Counted from the stretch's first letter, positions 17,504-27,167 are shown. The stretch is DNA of 64,000 nt from JAGWBG01 sp034421095 (GCA_034421095.1 DAOUKR010000004.1:1-64000), one strand, 5' to 3'. The notes: generated by a model not told the origin, from the sequence alone. A program made the numbers and translations.

Positions 17504-18907
17504 ATGCCAGACCGAGAAGACATGATGCTGATGGCCCACCTTATGAGGCGCGCCGGGTTCGGCGCATCCCGGAACGAGCTAGAGGCCCGTGTGGCAAAGG
17601 GGTACGAAGCCACCGTGGAGGAATTGCTGCATCCGGAAGACCAGCCGGAGGTAGACGAGGACATCTGGACCCGATACTTCCCGGACGCCGCCGAGTCTAT
17701 GGGCGTCTATCAAGCGGCGTCAGTATGGATACACCGGATGATCAACTCCCAGCGCCCGCTTGAAGAGAAGATGACCCTGTTCTGGCACCAGCTATTCGCC
17801 ACGAGCAACTCCAAGGTGGACGCTCCGGCCGAGGTCTTGAGACAAATAAACACATTCCGCCACAACGCCCTGGGCAATTTTTCAACCATACTCGTCGAGT
17901 TGGCAAAAGACCCGGCCATGATTTACTGGCTGGACAATCATGGCAATCACAAGAGGTCGGTCAACGAGAACTGGGGGAGGGAGTTGCTGGAGTTGTTTTC
18001 TATGGGTCAGGGCAACTACACCGAGGACGATATATACGAGTGCTCCAGGGCCTTCACCGGTTGGACAATTACCGCTAAGATACCGCGCCTGCCTATGGGC
18101 CGTTTCTGGTGGGACTTCGAGTATAAACCCGAGGACCATGACTACGGTTGGAAGACCTTCCTGGGCGAGCGGGGACGCTTTAACGGCGAAGATATTATAG
18201 ACATCATCGTGCGGCAACCCGCCACAGCTAGGTTCCTGGCCCGTCACCTGTATAACTTCTTCGTCGCTGACGAGGTCCAGGTTCCCAGCTGGAAGACAAC
18301 GCCTCCAAAGGACCCGGACGCCATCGAGACCCTTGTGAAGGCCTATAACGATTCCGGCTATGACCTCCGCTCGATGCTGAGGGCCTTGCTCCTTTCCGAT
18401 TTCTTCAAGAATGCAAGATTTGCCAGGGTGAAAAGCCCCGCCGAGCTAGTAATAGGGACCGTGCGTACGGCTGGCATCTTGACCTTTCCCAGCCGTGGAA
18501 TTGAGCCCCTTGCCATAGAGTGTGACTATCAGGGGCAGGTACTGTTGATGCCCCCCAGTGTGGAGAGTTGGCATACAGGCCAGGAGTGGATAGACGGCGG
18601 AGCACTGGTCAGACGAGTCAATTTCGCCAGCAAGCTATTGGGTGACACCACCCTGCCGGGTATCCGGGCTATCATTGATAGGCTGAGAAACCGGGGGACC
18701 TTGTCTCCTGAAGAGTTTGTGGACGCATGTCTTGACCTGCTTGGCCCCATTGACGTGCAAGAGGAGGTCCGCAACCAGCTAGTGTCCAGGGCCGAGAGGG
18801 ATGGAGAACTCCGATGGGCTACGGGTGATGAGCGCAGAGCGTCCGAGCAACGCGTGGGGATTATGCTGGCGTTGATAGGGGCGTCGAGGGAATACCAGTT
18901 CGCATGA
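17504..18907 (+). CDS. DUF1800 family protein
   Basis: 467 residues, start set by AAGGAGG seven bases upstream. Typical DUF1800 blocks: HLMRRAGFGAS near the N-terminus, the 'LEEKMTLFWHQLFATSNSKV' segment (~residues 85-105), 'VNENWGRELLELFSMGQGNYTEDDI' (~150-175) and 'ARFLARHLYNFFV' (~243-255). No signal peptide is apparent at this start, although many family members are exported. DUF1800 proteins are regularly encoded next to DUF1501 proteins, as here. Their biochemical role is not established. The following hairpin at 18930 does not have a T-run. Confidence 0.88.
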   Translation: MPDREDMMLMAHLMRRAGFGASRNELEARVAKGYEATVEELLHPEDQPEVDEDIWTRYFPDAAESMGVYQAASVWIHRMINSQRPLEEKMTLFWHQLFATSNSKVDAPAEVLRQINTFRHNALGNFSTILVELAKDPAMIYWLDNHGNHKRSVNENWGRELLELFSMGQGNYTEDDIYECSRAFTGWTITAKIPRLPMGRFWWDFEYKPEDHDYGWKTFLGERGRFNGEDIIDIIVRQPATARFLARHLYNFFVADEVQVPSWKTTPPKDPDAIETLVKAYNDSGYDLRSMLRALLLSDFFKNARFARVKSPAELVIGTVRTAGILTFPSRGIEPLAIECDYQGQVLLMPPSVESWHTGQEWIDGGALVRRVNFASKLLGDTTLPGIRAIIDRLRNRGTLSPEEFVDACLDLLGPIDVQEEVRNQLVSRAERDGELRWATGDERRASEQRVGIMLALIGASREYQFA

Positions 18908-18929
18908 CGAATAGACGAATATGAGTATG

Positions 18930-18953
18930 GTAAGGGCGTCGGGACGCCCTTAC
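18930..18953 (+). other. Perfect 11-bp hairpin between DUF1800 and DUF1501 genes
   Basis: Stem GTAAGGGCGTC with its exact complement and a two-base GG spacer. No T-tract follows, so it is not a classical terminator. It may stabilise the upstream mRNA, or be a short interspersed palindrome. Confidence 0.6.
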
Positions 18954-19006
18954 ATTGCTTACGTTGGAGCTTATGTTGGAGATTGAAGAAGGAAGGGGGT
19001 ACAACT

Positions 19007-20140
19007 ATGGCATCTGTAAAAGACCCGGTCCTGGTAGTCCTGCAGCTATCGGGGGCCAACGACTACCTCCACACAATAGTACCTTACAACAATCCCTACT
19101 ACAGGGATGCCAGGCCCAATTTGGGCCTTTCCGAGGATACGGTCTTGCACATTGACGACAAATTTGCCTTCAACCCCAGCCTGGAGCCTGTAAAAGCGCT
19201 CTATGACGAGGGCAAGGTGGCAATCATACACGGCATAGGCTACCCCAACATGGTGCGCTCCCATTTTCGCTCCATGGACATCTGGCATACCTGCGAGCCG
19301 GACGCGATAGGCACTGAGGGCTGGATTGGCAGGGTCATTCAGGAGCTTGACCCCAAGGGGGAGGTCGTGGTCAAGGGAACGAACTTCGGACAGGGACTGC
19401 CCAGAGCGATGGCCAAACAGGGCGTGCCTGTGACCTCGGTCTCCGACCTTGGGTCCTACGGTGTGCTGACCGATGTGCCGGGTGTCACCAGCGAGCAGGA
19501 CAGGGCCCGGGTGGTAGAGGAATTCGCCCGTATGTACGCGCCCGCCATAGGCACCGGGCCGGTGATGGATTACCTGAGCCAGACGGGGAGGTCCGTGCTC
19601 ATAGGAGCCGACATCCTCAAGACAGCGCCCAAGAAATACTCTTCTACGGTGGAGTACGCAAGCACACCCATAGCCAGGAATCTGAGGGACATAGCCCAGG
19701 TACACTTGGCCGACCTCGGGACCCAGATTTTCTACACCCAGTTCGGCACTTTTGACACCCACATGGGTCAGATGGTGACCCATAGGGAGCTATGGACCGA
19801 CGTTTCCAGGGCCGTCACCGACTTTTTCGATGACCTGCGGGAACATAATGCCAGCGACAACGTGGTTATGATTATGTTCACCGAGTTCGGACGCCGCGTC
19901 AGGGACAACGGCACGGGCACCGACCATGGTGCCGGCGGGGTAGCTTTCGCCATCGGCGATCCGGTGCGGGGCGGCATGTACGGCGAGATGCCTTCCCTCA
20001 AACCAGAAGACCTGCAATTCGGCGACGTGGCCCCCAACTACGACTTCCGGGGTTTCTACTCCACAGTCGTCGAGAAGTGGCTTGGCCTGGACCCCGTATC
20101 CATCGTGGGTGGAGAATTCGAGCAGTTCGACTTTATATAG
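19007..20140 (+). CDS. DUF1501 family protein
   Basis: 377 residues starting MASVKDPVLVVLQLSGANDYLHTIVPY. This start is preferred over 18983 because GGAAGGGGG sits just upstream. Family features: LQLSGANDYLHTIVPYNNP (the usual 'GG.D' becomes 'GAND'), 'HGIGYPNMVRSHFRSMDIWHT', 'FYTQFGTFDTHMGQ' and 'VVMIMFTEFGRRVRDNGTGTDHGAGG'. These resemble the metal-binding strands of the alkaline-phosphatase/sulfatase superfamily. No Tat signal is seen, though many relatives have one. Partner of the upstream DUF1800 gene; substrate unknown. Confidence 0.88.
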   Translation: MASVKDPVLVVLQLSGANDYLHTIVPYNNPYYRDARPNLGLSEDTVLHIDDKFAFNPSLEPVKALYDEGKVAIIHGIGYPNMVRSHFRSMDIWHTCEPDAIGTEGWIGRVIQELDPKGEVVVKGTNFGQGLPRAMAKQGVPVTSVSDLGSYGVLTDVPGVTSEQDRARVVEEFARMYAPAIGTGPVMDYLSQTGRSVLIGADILKTAPKKYSSTVEYASTPIARNLRDIAQVHLADLGTQIFYTQFGTFDTHMGQMVTHRELWTDVSRAVTDFFDDLREHNASDNVVMIMFTEFGRRVRDNGTGTDHGAGGVAFAIGDPVRGGMYGEMPSLKPEDLQFGDVAPNYDFRGFYSTVVEKWLGLDPVSIVGGEFEQFDFI

Positions 20141-20229
20141 CTGCCAGCGCCCGGCTATCGGCTTTCCGGTGCGGTTGTGCCGGCCTGACGGATGAGCGTC
20201 TGTATACGTTTGTATGTGAGGAGGTGGCG

Positions 20230-21246
20230 ATGCTGATTACTGTTGCGGCTGGACGAGTATTCGAGTTCAACTACAGCCTCGGAATGGAGGCGGCGGTCGG
20301 CGGGGGAGACGCCATAGGGTTCCCGGTCCCGGTGGAGTTCGCCATAGGCCACGACAATCTCCTGTACGTGATTTGCCGTGGCACCGGCGAGGAGGTACGC
20401 CAGCGAGTCGTCATATGTACCCCTGACCATGAGCAGGTCGGTCATATCGGAGAGCCGGGAGACGGGGACGGGCAGATGAGGTGGCCCACTTCCATAGACC
20501 TCGACCGGGATGGGAATGTGTACACTGCCGATGAGTGGCTCAACAGGATTTCCATTTTCGAAAAAGACGGAACATTCCTGGGCAAGTGGGGCAAACCCGG
20601 CAGCGGCGAAGGCGAGTTGGACCGCCCGTCGGGTATAGCCTTCGACCGGGAGGACAACCTGTACGTCGTGGACAGCCTCAACCACCGTGTGCAGAAATTC
20701 ACCGGAGACGGAAAGCTTCTCCTCAAGTGGGGACGTCAGGGCAGCGGCGACGGCGAGTTCAATATGCCCTGGGGAATATGCGTTGACGGCGCGGGAGATG
20801 TGTACGTCGCCGATTGGAGGAACAGTCGTGTACAGAAGTTCTCTCCCGACGGGAAGTTCCTGACCAAGTTCGAGGAAGACGATGCCGGGGTTGGTGAAGT
20901 CCATCGCCCCACCGGAGTAGCGGTGGACTCCGATGGAGATGTCTACATTACTGACTGGCTCAAGAACCGGCTCCAGATTTTCGAGCCCGATGGGGTCTTC
21001 ATAACCTCACTGTATGGGGATGCCCTCCACTCCTCCCCCTGGGCGCAGGCCGTTTGGGACTCCAATCCCGACTACACCCAAGTGCGGAGGAGGATGAACG
21101 CACCTGAGCAGGAGAAGTGGTTCTTGCGGCCGGTGGCGGTGAACGTTGATGCCGAAGATAGGATATTCGTGCTGGAGAACGGACGCCATCGCTTCCAGAT
21201 CTATAATAAGGTCAAGGACTTCGAGGAGTCTCGACTGAACCTGTGA
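20230..21246 (+). CDS. NHL-repeat beta-propeller protein
   Basis: 338 residues from ATG 20230, with GTGAGGAGGTGG just upstream. About five NHL repeats cover residues ~75-270, each with 'rP.gia.D.dgnvYVaDw.n.RvqkF..dG.fl.kwG' and GSGxGE linkers. NHL propellers act as binding platforms or as peptidyl/lyase scaffolds. No signal peptide or catalytic motif is visible. It lies 89 bp after the DUF1501 gene and 13 bp before the epoxide hydrolase, consistent with one operon. Confidence 0.85.
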   Translation: MLITVAAGRVFEFNYSLGMEAAVGGGDAIGFPVPVEFAIGHDNLLYVICRGTGEEVRQRVVICTPDHEQVGHIGEPGDGDGQMRWPTSIDLDRDGNVYTADEWLNRISIFEKDGTFLGKWGKPGSGEGELDRPSGIAFDREDNLYVVDSLNHRVQKFTGDGKLLLKWGRQGSGDGEFNMPWGICVDGAGDVYVADWRNSRVQKFSPDGKFLTKFEEDDAGVGEVHRPTGVAVDSDGDVYITDWLKNRLQIFEPDGVFITSLYGDALHSSPWAQAVWDSNPDYTQVRRRMNAPEQEKWFLRPVAVNVDAEDRIFVLENGRHRFQIYNKVKDFEESRLNL

Positions 21247-21259
21247 GGAGGGTTCCGGT

Positions 21260-22420
21260 ATGGATGTGCAGCCTTTCAAGATAGAAGTCCCGGACGCCGT
21301 CCTTGAAGACTTGAGCGAGCGCCTGGCCCGCACCAGGTGGCCCGACGAGATTCCGGGATCGGGTTGGGACTACGGAGCCAACCTGGCCCATATGAAAGAG
21401 CTGATGGAATACTGGCGGTCCGGCTTCGATTGGCGGGCCCAGGAGAAGATGCTGAACTCCTACGCCCACTTTCGCGCCAATGTGGACGGGTTGGGCATCC
21501 ACTTTATCCACGAGCGCGGCAAGGGGCCTGACCCTATGCCGCTCATTATCACCCACGGATGGCCCGGCTCCGTCTTTGAGGAGCTAAAGATAATACCCCT
21601 CCTCACCGACCCTGCCAGCCACGGGGGAGACCCGGCGGACTCCTTTGACCTGGTAATTCCCTCCCTTCCTGGCTACGGGTTCTCGGACCGGCCAAGCCAA
21701 CGGGGAATGAGCCACTTTCGAGTCGCAGACCTCTGGGCAAAGCTTATGACCGAGGGGTTGGGCTACCCGCGCTTTGGTGCCCAGGGCGGCGACTGGGGGG
21801 CTATTGTGACGGCCCGTCTGGGATACGCCCACCCCGATAAGCTGATAGGCATTTACATGACTGCGGTAGGCGGCGCCCAGCCATACATGGGCCCTGGGAC
21901 CCGCGAGCTGTCCCCGAGGGAGCAGGAGTTTATTGAAGAACGTGAGGCCTGGCGCAGGGATGAGGGCGCCTACTTCCACATTCAGGCAACCAAGCCCCAA
22001 ACCCTCGGCTACGGGTTGAATGACTCCCCAACCGGTCTGGCTGCCTGGATTGTGGACAGGTTCCGCACATGGGGCAAGAACGAGACCGACGAGGAGAAGC
22101 GTCGCTACTATACCAGGGACGAGATTCTCACCAACATTACCATCTACTGGGTGACCCAGACCATCAACTCCGCCAACCGCCTCTACTACGAGGTGGACCA
22201 CCGCCCCTGGAATTTCGAGCAGGGGGAGCGAATCCGGGTGCCGTCCGCCCTGGCCCTGTTCCCGCGGGACCAGAACCACCCGCCCCGGGAGTGGGGCGAG
22301 CGCATCTACAACGTGCAGCACTGGAGAGAGATGCCCGAAGGTGGACACTTCAACGCAATGGAAGAGCCGGAGCTACTAGCCGAGGATATACGCGCCTTCT
22401 TCCGGACTCTGCGGGGATAG
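21260..22420 (+). CDS. Epoxide hydrolase (EHN domain + alpha/beta hydrolase)
   Basis: 386 residues. The N-terminal EHN domain (~5-110) starts PFKIEVPDAVLEDLSERLARTRWPDE. The oxyanion motif HGWPGS is at ~residue 98. The nucleophile is Asp178 in GAQGGDWGAIV, and the terminal catalytic His363 is in EGGHFNAMEEPE. This is the microsomal-type/juvenile-hormone epoxide hydrolase pattern, which opens epoxides to diols through an alkyl-enzyme ester. Length is normal. Good Shine-Dalgarno (GAGGAGG). The context with hydroxy-acid dehydrogenases suggests degradation of organic compounds; substrate unknown. Confidence 0.9.
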   Translation: MDVQPFKIEVPDAVLEDLSERLARTRWPDEIPGSGWDYGANLAHMKELMEYWRSGFDWRAQEKMLNSYAHFRANVDGLGIHFIHERGKGPDPMPLIITHGWPGSVFEELKIIPLLTDPASHGGDPADSFDLVIPSLPGYGFSDRPSQRGMSHFRVADLWAKLMTEGLGYPRFGAQGGDWGAIVTARLGYAHPDKLIGIYMTAVGGAQPYMGPGTRELSPREQEFIEEREAWRRDEGAYFHIQATKPQTLGYGLNDSPTGLAAWIVDRFRTWGKNETDEEKRRYYTRDEILTNITIYWVTQTINSANRLYYEVDHRPWNFEQGERIRVPSALALFPRDQNHPPREWGERIYNVQHWREMPEGGHFNAMEEPELLAEDIRAFFRTLRG

Positions 22421-22433
22421 CTTTGTTACCACC

Positions 22434-23552
22434 TTATCCGGTCCTCCACGTGGCTGGGAAGCCTCCAGCCTCGTAGAGGGTGGGCACCTTCACCAACATG
22501 CTCCTGTCCAGATGGGCGACCGTAGGCTTTCCGCACATCGCCATGGCGAACTCCAACTCCCGGCGCAGTATCTCGAAGACCGCCGCTACCCCCTCCTCGC
22601 CGCCCACCGCCAGGCCGTAGAAGATGGGCCTGCCGATAAGTACTGCCCTGGCACCCAAAGCCAGAGCCTTGAGCACGTCAATACCCCGCCGGAATCCCCC
22701 GTCTATCAGCACCTCGCAACGCCCGTCCACAGCGTCCACCACCTCCGGCAGCGCCTCAATGGAGGTAATCATGCCATCGAAGAGGCGTGCTCCGTGGGTG
22801 GATACGATGACGGCTCTGGCCCCGTGTTCCACGCACAGCCGGGCGTCTTCCGCCGTGAGGACCCCCTTGACCACCATGGGGAGGGAGGTCAGAGAGTACA
22901 ACCAGTCCAGGTCGTCCCAGGACTCGGTGGGGTCTATGGCATCCCGGAGATCCATAGTCTCCAGGTTCCCGTCGGCGTTGGTGTGGACCAGGTTCGCATG
23001 ACGGAAGGAGCGCATATGGGGGTCTGGATTCCTCAGTACCTGCTCCTTGTCCATTTCCAAGCTAGGCGTATCCACAGTTACGCAGAGGGCGGCGCAACCG
23101 GCATCCTCGGCGCGCCGGACGTATTCTCGCATGTATTCCCGGTCCTTGAGTAGAAACACCTGGCACCAGACGGGGCCTGCCGCCGCTGCTACTACCTCCT
23201 CAATGGTGAAACCTGCTGCGTGGCTGAGGGACATGATGGTGCCGGCTGCACCTGCGGCACGGCACGTGGCCAGCCCACCTTCGGGATGTGCCCTGGTATG
23301 CCCACCGGCCGGGTCTGGCAATACGGGCAGCGCCACCTTGTGACCCAGCACCGTCGTGGACGTGTCCACATGGCTTACGTCCACGAGGTAACGAGGACGC
23401 AGGGCGATGGAGTCAAAAGCAAGTTGGGTCCTCTTGAAGGTAATCTCGTCGTTGAACCCACCATCAACCATCTCGAACTGGGCATTGGGCATCACCGTCC
23501 TGGCGCGCGCTTCAAAGTCGGCCAGGTTCAAAATGCCAAGCTCCTCTAGCAT
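22434..23552 (-). CDS. FMN-dependent alpha-hydroxy-acid dehydrogenase/oxidase, paralogue 1
   Basis: 372 residues from MLEELGILNLADFEARA, a start supported by GAGGAG upstream. TIM-barrel FMN enzyme of the lactate/glycolate oxidase family. Conserved: LRPRYLVDVSHVDTSTTVLG, the catalytic His-Arg pair in VSTHGARLFDG, and the phosphate loop 'VLIDGGFRRGIDVLKALALGARAVLIGRP'. Unusual: the N-terminal Tyr of glycolate oxidase (YYxSGA) is replaced (MVDGGF), 'APT' is 'PDPAGG', and 'HGARQL' reads 'HGARLF', so substrate range may differ. Convergent with the epoxide hydrolase gene. Confidence 0.85.
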   Translation of the reverse strand: MLEELGILNLADFEARARTVMPNAQFEMVDGGFNDEITFKRTQLAFDSIALRPRYLVDVSHVDTSTTVLGHKVALPVLPDPAGGHTRAHPEGGLATCRAAGAAGTIMSLSHAAGFTIEEVVAAAAGPVWCQVFLLKDREYMREYVRRAEDAGCAALCVTVDTPSLEMDKEQVLRNPDPHMRSFRHANLVHTNADGNLETMDLRDAIDPTESWDDLDWLYSLTSLPMVVKGVLTAEDARLCVEHGARAVIVSTHGARLFDGMITSIEALPEVVDAVDGRCEVLIDGGFRRGIDVLKALALGARAVLIGRPIFYGLAVGGEEGVAAVFEILRRELEFAMAMCGKPTVAHLDRSMLVKVPTLYEAGGFPATWRTG

Positions 23553-23610
23553 GGGACGACTCCTCAACACTGATTACTTACAGGGGGTTTCCTCCCTCTT
23601 TTCCCAGGGA

Positions 23611-24714
23611 CTAGAATGGGGTTAACTCAGGCCAGGTGACCAGGCTCCGATCAATCTGGTCAACGGTCTTGACGCCGCTCATGACCATGGCAAAGTCCAA
23701 CTCTTTGCGCAGGATTTCAAAGGTGTCCCGGACTCCCTTCTCCCCATCCACGGCAAGCCCGTAGAAGATGGGCCGACCGACGAGCACTGCCCTGGCTCCC
23801 AGGGCCAGAGCCTTGAGCACGTCAATGCCCCGCCGGAACCCTCCGTCTACCAGCACCTCGCAGCGACCCTCCACGGCATCCACCACCTCCGGGAGGGCTT
23901 CGATGGAGGTGAGCGTGCCATCGAAGAGGCGTGCCCCATGGTTGGAGACTACCACCCCGCGAGCGCCATGCTCAACGCACAGCTTGCCGTCCTCGTGGGT
24001 GAGAATCCCTTTGATGACGATGGGAAGGGAGGTGATGGAGCGTACCCAGTCAATAACGTCCCAGGTGTTGGAGGGGTTGTAGGACTCGGTGATTAGTCGC
24101 CGCACGCCGTCCCCATCCAGCCTCATACGGTTCCCCTGCATCCCTACCGGAGGTTGGAACCTGTTTCGTGCGTTTATCTCTTTGCCGAATTCCCCCCACC
24201 GTGTCCTGTCGCTGGGCTGGTACGAGCTTCCCGGGTAGTCTACCGTAATCACGATGGAGGAGTAACCCGCGCCCTCGGCGCGCTGGACGCACTCCCTGAT
24301 GTACTCCCGGTCCGGGTACAGGTAAAGCTGGAACCAGCGAGGGCCATCGCCTGCCGCCGCCACCTCCTCCATACTGAAGTTGGAGGAGTGGCTCAGGACC
24401 ATAATGGTCCCTGTTCCAGCGGCTGCCCGGGCCGTGGCAAGCTCACCCTCGGGGTGAACGGTCTGGTGTGACCCTGCGGGGTCGGGCAGCACCGGGAGGC
24501 TGACTTTATCCCCCAGAATCCTCGTGGAGGTATCCCGGTCTCCCACGTTCCGCAACATCTTGGGCCGCAGCAGTACGGACTCGAAGGCCGGCCTAGTACG
24601 GCGAAAGGTGACTCCGTCGAAGGCACCGCCATCCAGCATCTGGAAGACGGCCTTGGGCAAGATCTCGCGGGCCCGTGCTTCGTAATCAAAGAGATTGAGT
24701 AGCTCCCTGGGCAT
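23611..24714 (-). CDS. FMN-dependent alpha-hydroxy-acid dehydrogenase/oxidase, paralogue 2
   Basis: 367 residues from MPRELLNLFDYEARA, aligned with the start of paralogue 1; upstream in-frame ATGs exist. It shares 'FQMLDGGAFDGVTFRRTRPAFESVLLRP', 'SVLPDPAGSHQTVHPEGE'-like blocks, the His-Arg motif VVSNHGARLFDG, and an almost identical FMN phosphate-binding C-terminal half. It keeps the active-site strand WFQLYLYPDREY, which paralogue 1 has changed to WCQVFLLKDREY. The pair reads as a tandem duplication with diverging active sites, separated by 58 bp. Confidence 0.85.
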   Translation of the reverse strand: MPRELLNLFDYEARAREILPKAVFQMLDGGAFDGVTFRRTRPAFESVLLRPKMLRNVGDRDTSTRILGDKVSLPVLPDPAGSHQTVHPEGELATARAAAGTGTIMVLSHSSNFSMEEVAAAGDGPRWFQLYLYPDREYIRECVQRAEGAGYSSIVITVDYPGSSYQPSDRTRWGEFGKEINARNRFQPPVGMQGNRMRLDGDGVRRLITESYNPSNTWDVIDWVRSITSLPIVIKGILTHEDGKLCVEHGARGVVVSNHGARLFDGTLTSIEALPEVVDAVEGRCEVLVDGGFRRGIDVLKALALGARAVLVGRPIFYGLAVDGEKGVRDTFEILRKELDFAMVMSGVKTVDQIDRSLVTWPELTPF

Positions 24715-25507
24715 AATTTCACCATAGAACGCCATGCTTGATGAGGCAATTATAGTGGTGCCTTTGGGCATCGTCAACGAGTGGGTACAGTCTCAGGACG
24801 ACCCGGCCCTATTTAGTCCCTGACTACCATGGAATGTGTCACTACAATTGCTCTCAATAAAGGAGACCTTTCCCAGGTCGGTGATATTCCAATGCGATAC
24901 GATGCCGAGTTCTGCGACCCAGCCCCCACTCGGCTCAAGTGCATAGCTATGATAAACGTGGACGACGTCGAGATAGGCTCAAAGGAGCTCGAACACTGCG
25001 CCAACTTGGAGTTTGTGGGGGCCATGGTGACGGTGTCTCCTCCCGTAGCCAAATCTCCTGGGGCCGCATTCATGGGGCAAAGAGCAGGTGAAGCTCAAGC
25101 ACCGCCACCGAGAATTGCTGACCTCGTACCGCTTCATCCTCGTCTCCCCCGCACCTCACTTCAGGTCCAGAGAAAGTTACACTCTACGTCCTTGCGCCAC
25201 GTCGCTGTGCTCCATCCTCACCCGATAAAAATGTGCTATAGTCAACTCAGGGTGTACTCTATCTGTGCGACTACGTCCTGTCACGGTACAGTCGCCATAT
25301 ATTATATGACGAATGGATGAGTAAAATGAGTAAGTGAATCGTTTGACGGAGACTGTCAAACGCATTGACAGCCTCGTTAGTAATCGACGACTGGATCATG
25401 TTTCTAGTCGCCGTCGCCCGGGGCAGGTCCCCGGCTATACAGGTCTGTTAAAATGTGGAAAAGAGGAGGTAGTTTCGGCCTCGTTTATCCGTTGGGGCCA
25501 TGTCTTT
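24715..25507 (+). other. Gene-poor stretch before the IS1182 insertion
   Basis: An open frame at 24829-25320 (163 residues) encodes a plausible first ~65 residues (YDAEFCDPAPTRLKCIAMIN...) and then low-quality sequence. I do not recognise it, and it may be a degraded gene. A small hairpin (CGTTTGAC / GTCAAACG) lies at 25340-25362. Nothing else is supported. Confidence 0.4.
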
Positions 25508-25540
25508 ATAGGCCGATCTCCCACCGAAAAGTTCGCAATT
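25508..25540 (+). repeat. Dispersed repeat copy D, left half (split by IS1182)
   Basis: ATAGGCCGATCTCCCACCGA then AAAGTTCGCAATT. It continues after the insertion at 27168 as AATTCGGTACGCCCCGGCCT. AATT is duplicated. Confidence 0.8.
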
Positions 25541-27167
25541 GAGCTTGTCTCAGAAGTCTGTGGGAAAGCTTGGGTGTAGACTGTGGTGTAACACCGGGAC
25601 AGGAGCGAATGGGATGCCTCTTCGAGATATGGACAGAGAGCAGATGTGGTTGTTGCCGCCGTCCCTCGACGAGTTGGTGCCTCAGGATCATCCAGCGAGG
25701 TTTGTGGCGGAGTTCGTAGATGCCTTGAACAAGGAGGACTGGTCAAAGCTTGGCGTGGACATAGGTGGCGATTCCATGGGAGCGCCAGCTTACCACCCCC
25801 GTGCGTTGTTGAGCGTGTGGCTATACGGGTTCATGACCGGAGTGCGCTCGTGTCGGAAGCTGGAGGTGGCCTGCCGGGATCAGATACCGTACCTGTGGCT
25901 GACCGGGTGGCAGCACCCTGACCACAACACGCTGTGGCGGTTCTACAAAGAGCATCGGCAGTCCATGAGAAAGCTATTCGAGCGGACGGTAAGCACGGCG
26001 GTAACGATGGAGCTAGTGGATTTGGCGGTCCAGGCGGTGGATGGCACGAAAGTAGCCTCCAACGCCTCTGTGAACAGGAGCTACGATGCTGCGGGACTGA
26101 GGGGGCTACTGGAGCGTGTGGAGCGGGCAATAGCCGACCTTGAGGCTCAGAACGAGTCGGGAGAAGAGGCTACCACTGCCAGCCTACCTGAGAGGTTGGC
26201 CGACAAGAAGGTTCTGAGAGAGCGGGTGAGGCAGGCGATGGCCGACCTCACCAGTCAGAAACACCATAGTCGCATCAACTTGACCGATCCAGAGGCCCGA
26301 GTGATGAAGGGCAGGCATGGCAGTATCGTGGCTGGATACAATGCCCAGGCGATGGTCTCGGCCACTAAGACGGAAGAGGGAACATCCGGCATGTTGGTCA
26401 CAGCGGTGGACATGGTGGATGAGGTCAATGACAATGCCCTACTTGTGCCGATGATGGAGCAAGCTGAGGAGACGACGGGGACGAAGTCGCAGATGACGTT
26501 GGCCGACGCCGGATACTTCGCCGCCAGCCACCTGGCGGAGTGCGACCATCGCGGTCAGCAGGTGGTGGTCTCAGAGGCACGCCAACGGTTCCTCAAAGAC
26601 CCATATCACAAGGACAGATTCACCTATGACGATCACAGTGACAGCTTCAGGTGTCCCCAGGGGCAGACGCTCGCGTTCGTCCGCATACAACATGTGGACG
26701 ATGTCCCATTGCGACTGTACCGAGCTCCAGGTGCTGTCTGTCTGGCATGCCCAGCCCTCAGAGCCTGTACCAAAGCCAAGGAGATCGGACGAAGCCTCGC
26801 TATAGGGCCGCACGATGAAGTGCTACGCCGCCATCGCGCCTGGATGTCCACGGCGGCTGCCAAAGAAGCTCACAGGTTGAGAAAGCGGCTGGTCGAGCCG
26901 GTCTTCGGAATCATCAAGGAGCAACAGGGCTCACGGAGATTCCTGCTGTGCGGCCTCTCCAATGTGACGGCCGAGTGGACCCTCTTAGTCACCGCATTCA
27001 ACTTGCGCACACTTTGGAGAGAATGGAGTTCCTCAGTCCACCTTCAGCCCTCTGCTTGACGGGTCCCGAACCTCGTCCCGTCACACGTTTCATGAACTGA
27101 GGCCAATTGTCTCTCCACTCCTTTTCGTCTGATCCGACTGACAACAATCGCCTTCTGAGACAGGCTC
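25541..27167 (+). mobile_element. IS1182-family insertion sequence, apparently intact
   Basis: 1627 bp. Terminal inverted repeats are GAGCTTGTCTCAGAAG (25541-25556) and the complement of CTTCTGAGACAGGCTC (27152-27167), matching 15 of 16. The 4-bp direct repeat AATT flanks it (25537-25540 and 27168-27171). Excision would restore the dispersed repeat. One full-length transposase is inside. Intact ends, target duplication and open frame suggest a recent insertion. Confidence 0.92.
25614..27059 (+). CDS. IS1182-family transposase
   Basis: 481 residues from ATG 25614 (MPLRDMDREQMWLLPPSLDEL). The N-terminal domain (~1-120) has 'HPRALLSVWLYGFMTGVRSCRKLEVACRDQIPYLWLTG' and 'PDHNTLWRFYKEH'. The DDE core carries the first Asp in LAVQAVDGTKVASNAS (~residue 137), the second in TLADAGYFAASHL, and the Glu in RLVEPVFGIIKEQQGSRRFLLCGL. 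A Cys cluster (CLACPALRAC) precedes the last domain. Length and order fit a complete enzyme, and no frameshift is seen. The larger open frame starting at 25539 includes the inverted repeat and is not the real start. Confidence 0.92.
   Translation: MPLRDMDREQMWLLPPSLDELVPQDHPARFVAEFVDALNKEDWSKLGVDIGGDSMGAPAYHPRALLSVWLYGFMTGVRSCRKLEVACRDQIPYLWLTGWQHPDHNTLWRFYKEHRQSMRKLFERTVSTAVTMELVDLAVQAVDGTKVASNASVNRSYDAAGLRGLLERVERAIADLEAQNESGEEATTASLPERLADKKVLRERVRQAMADLTSQKHHSRINLTDPEARVMKGRHGSIVAGYNAQAMVSATKTEEGTSGMLVTAVDMVDEVNDNALLVPMMEQAEETTGTKSQMTLADAGYFAASHLAECDHRGQQVVVSEARQRFLKDPYHKDRFTYDDHSDSFRCPQGQTLAFVRIQHVDDVPLRLYRAPGAVCLACPALRACTKAKEIGRSLAIGPHDEVLRRHRAWMSTAAAKEAHRLRKRLVEPVFGIIKEQQGSRRFLLCGLSNVTAEWTLLVTAFNLRTLWREWSSSVHLQPSA

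Noticed and set aside
18930..18953. Rho-independent terminator
   Set aside because: The stem is perfect but followed by ATTGCTTACG, with no T-run.
24829..25320. 163-codon open frame as a gene
   Set aside because: Only the first ~65 codons look protein-like, no family is recognised, and the rest is low quality. Listed only as part of the gene-poor stretch.
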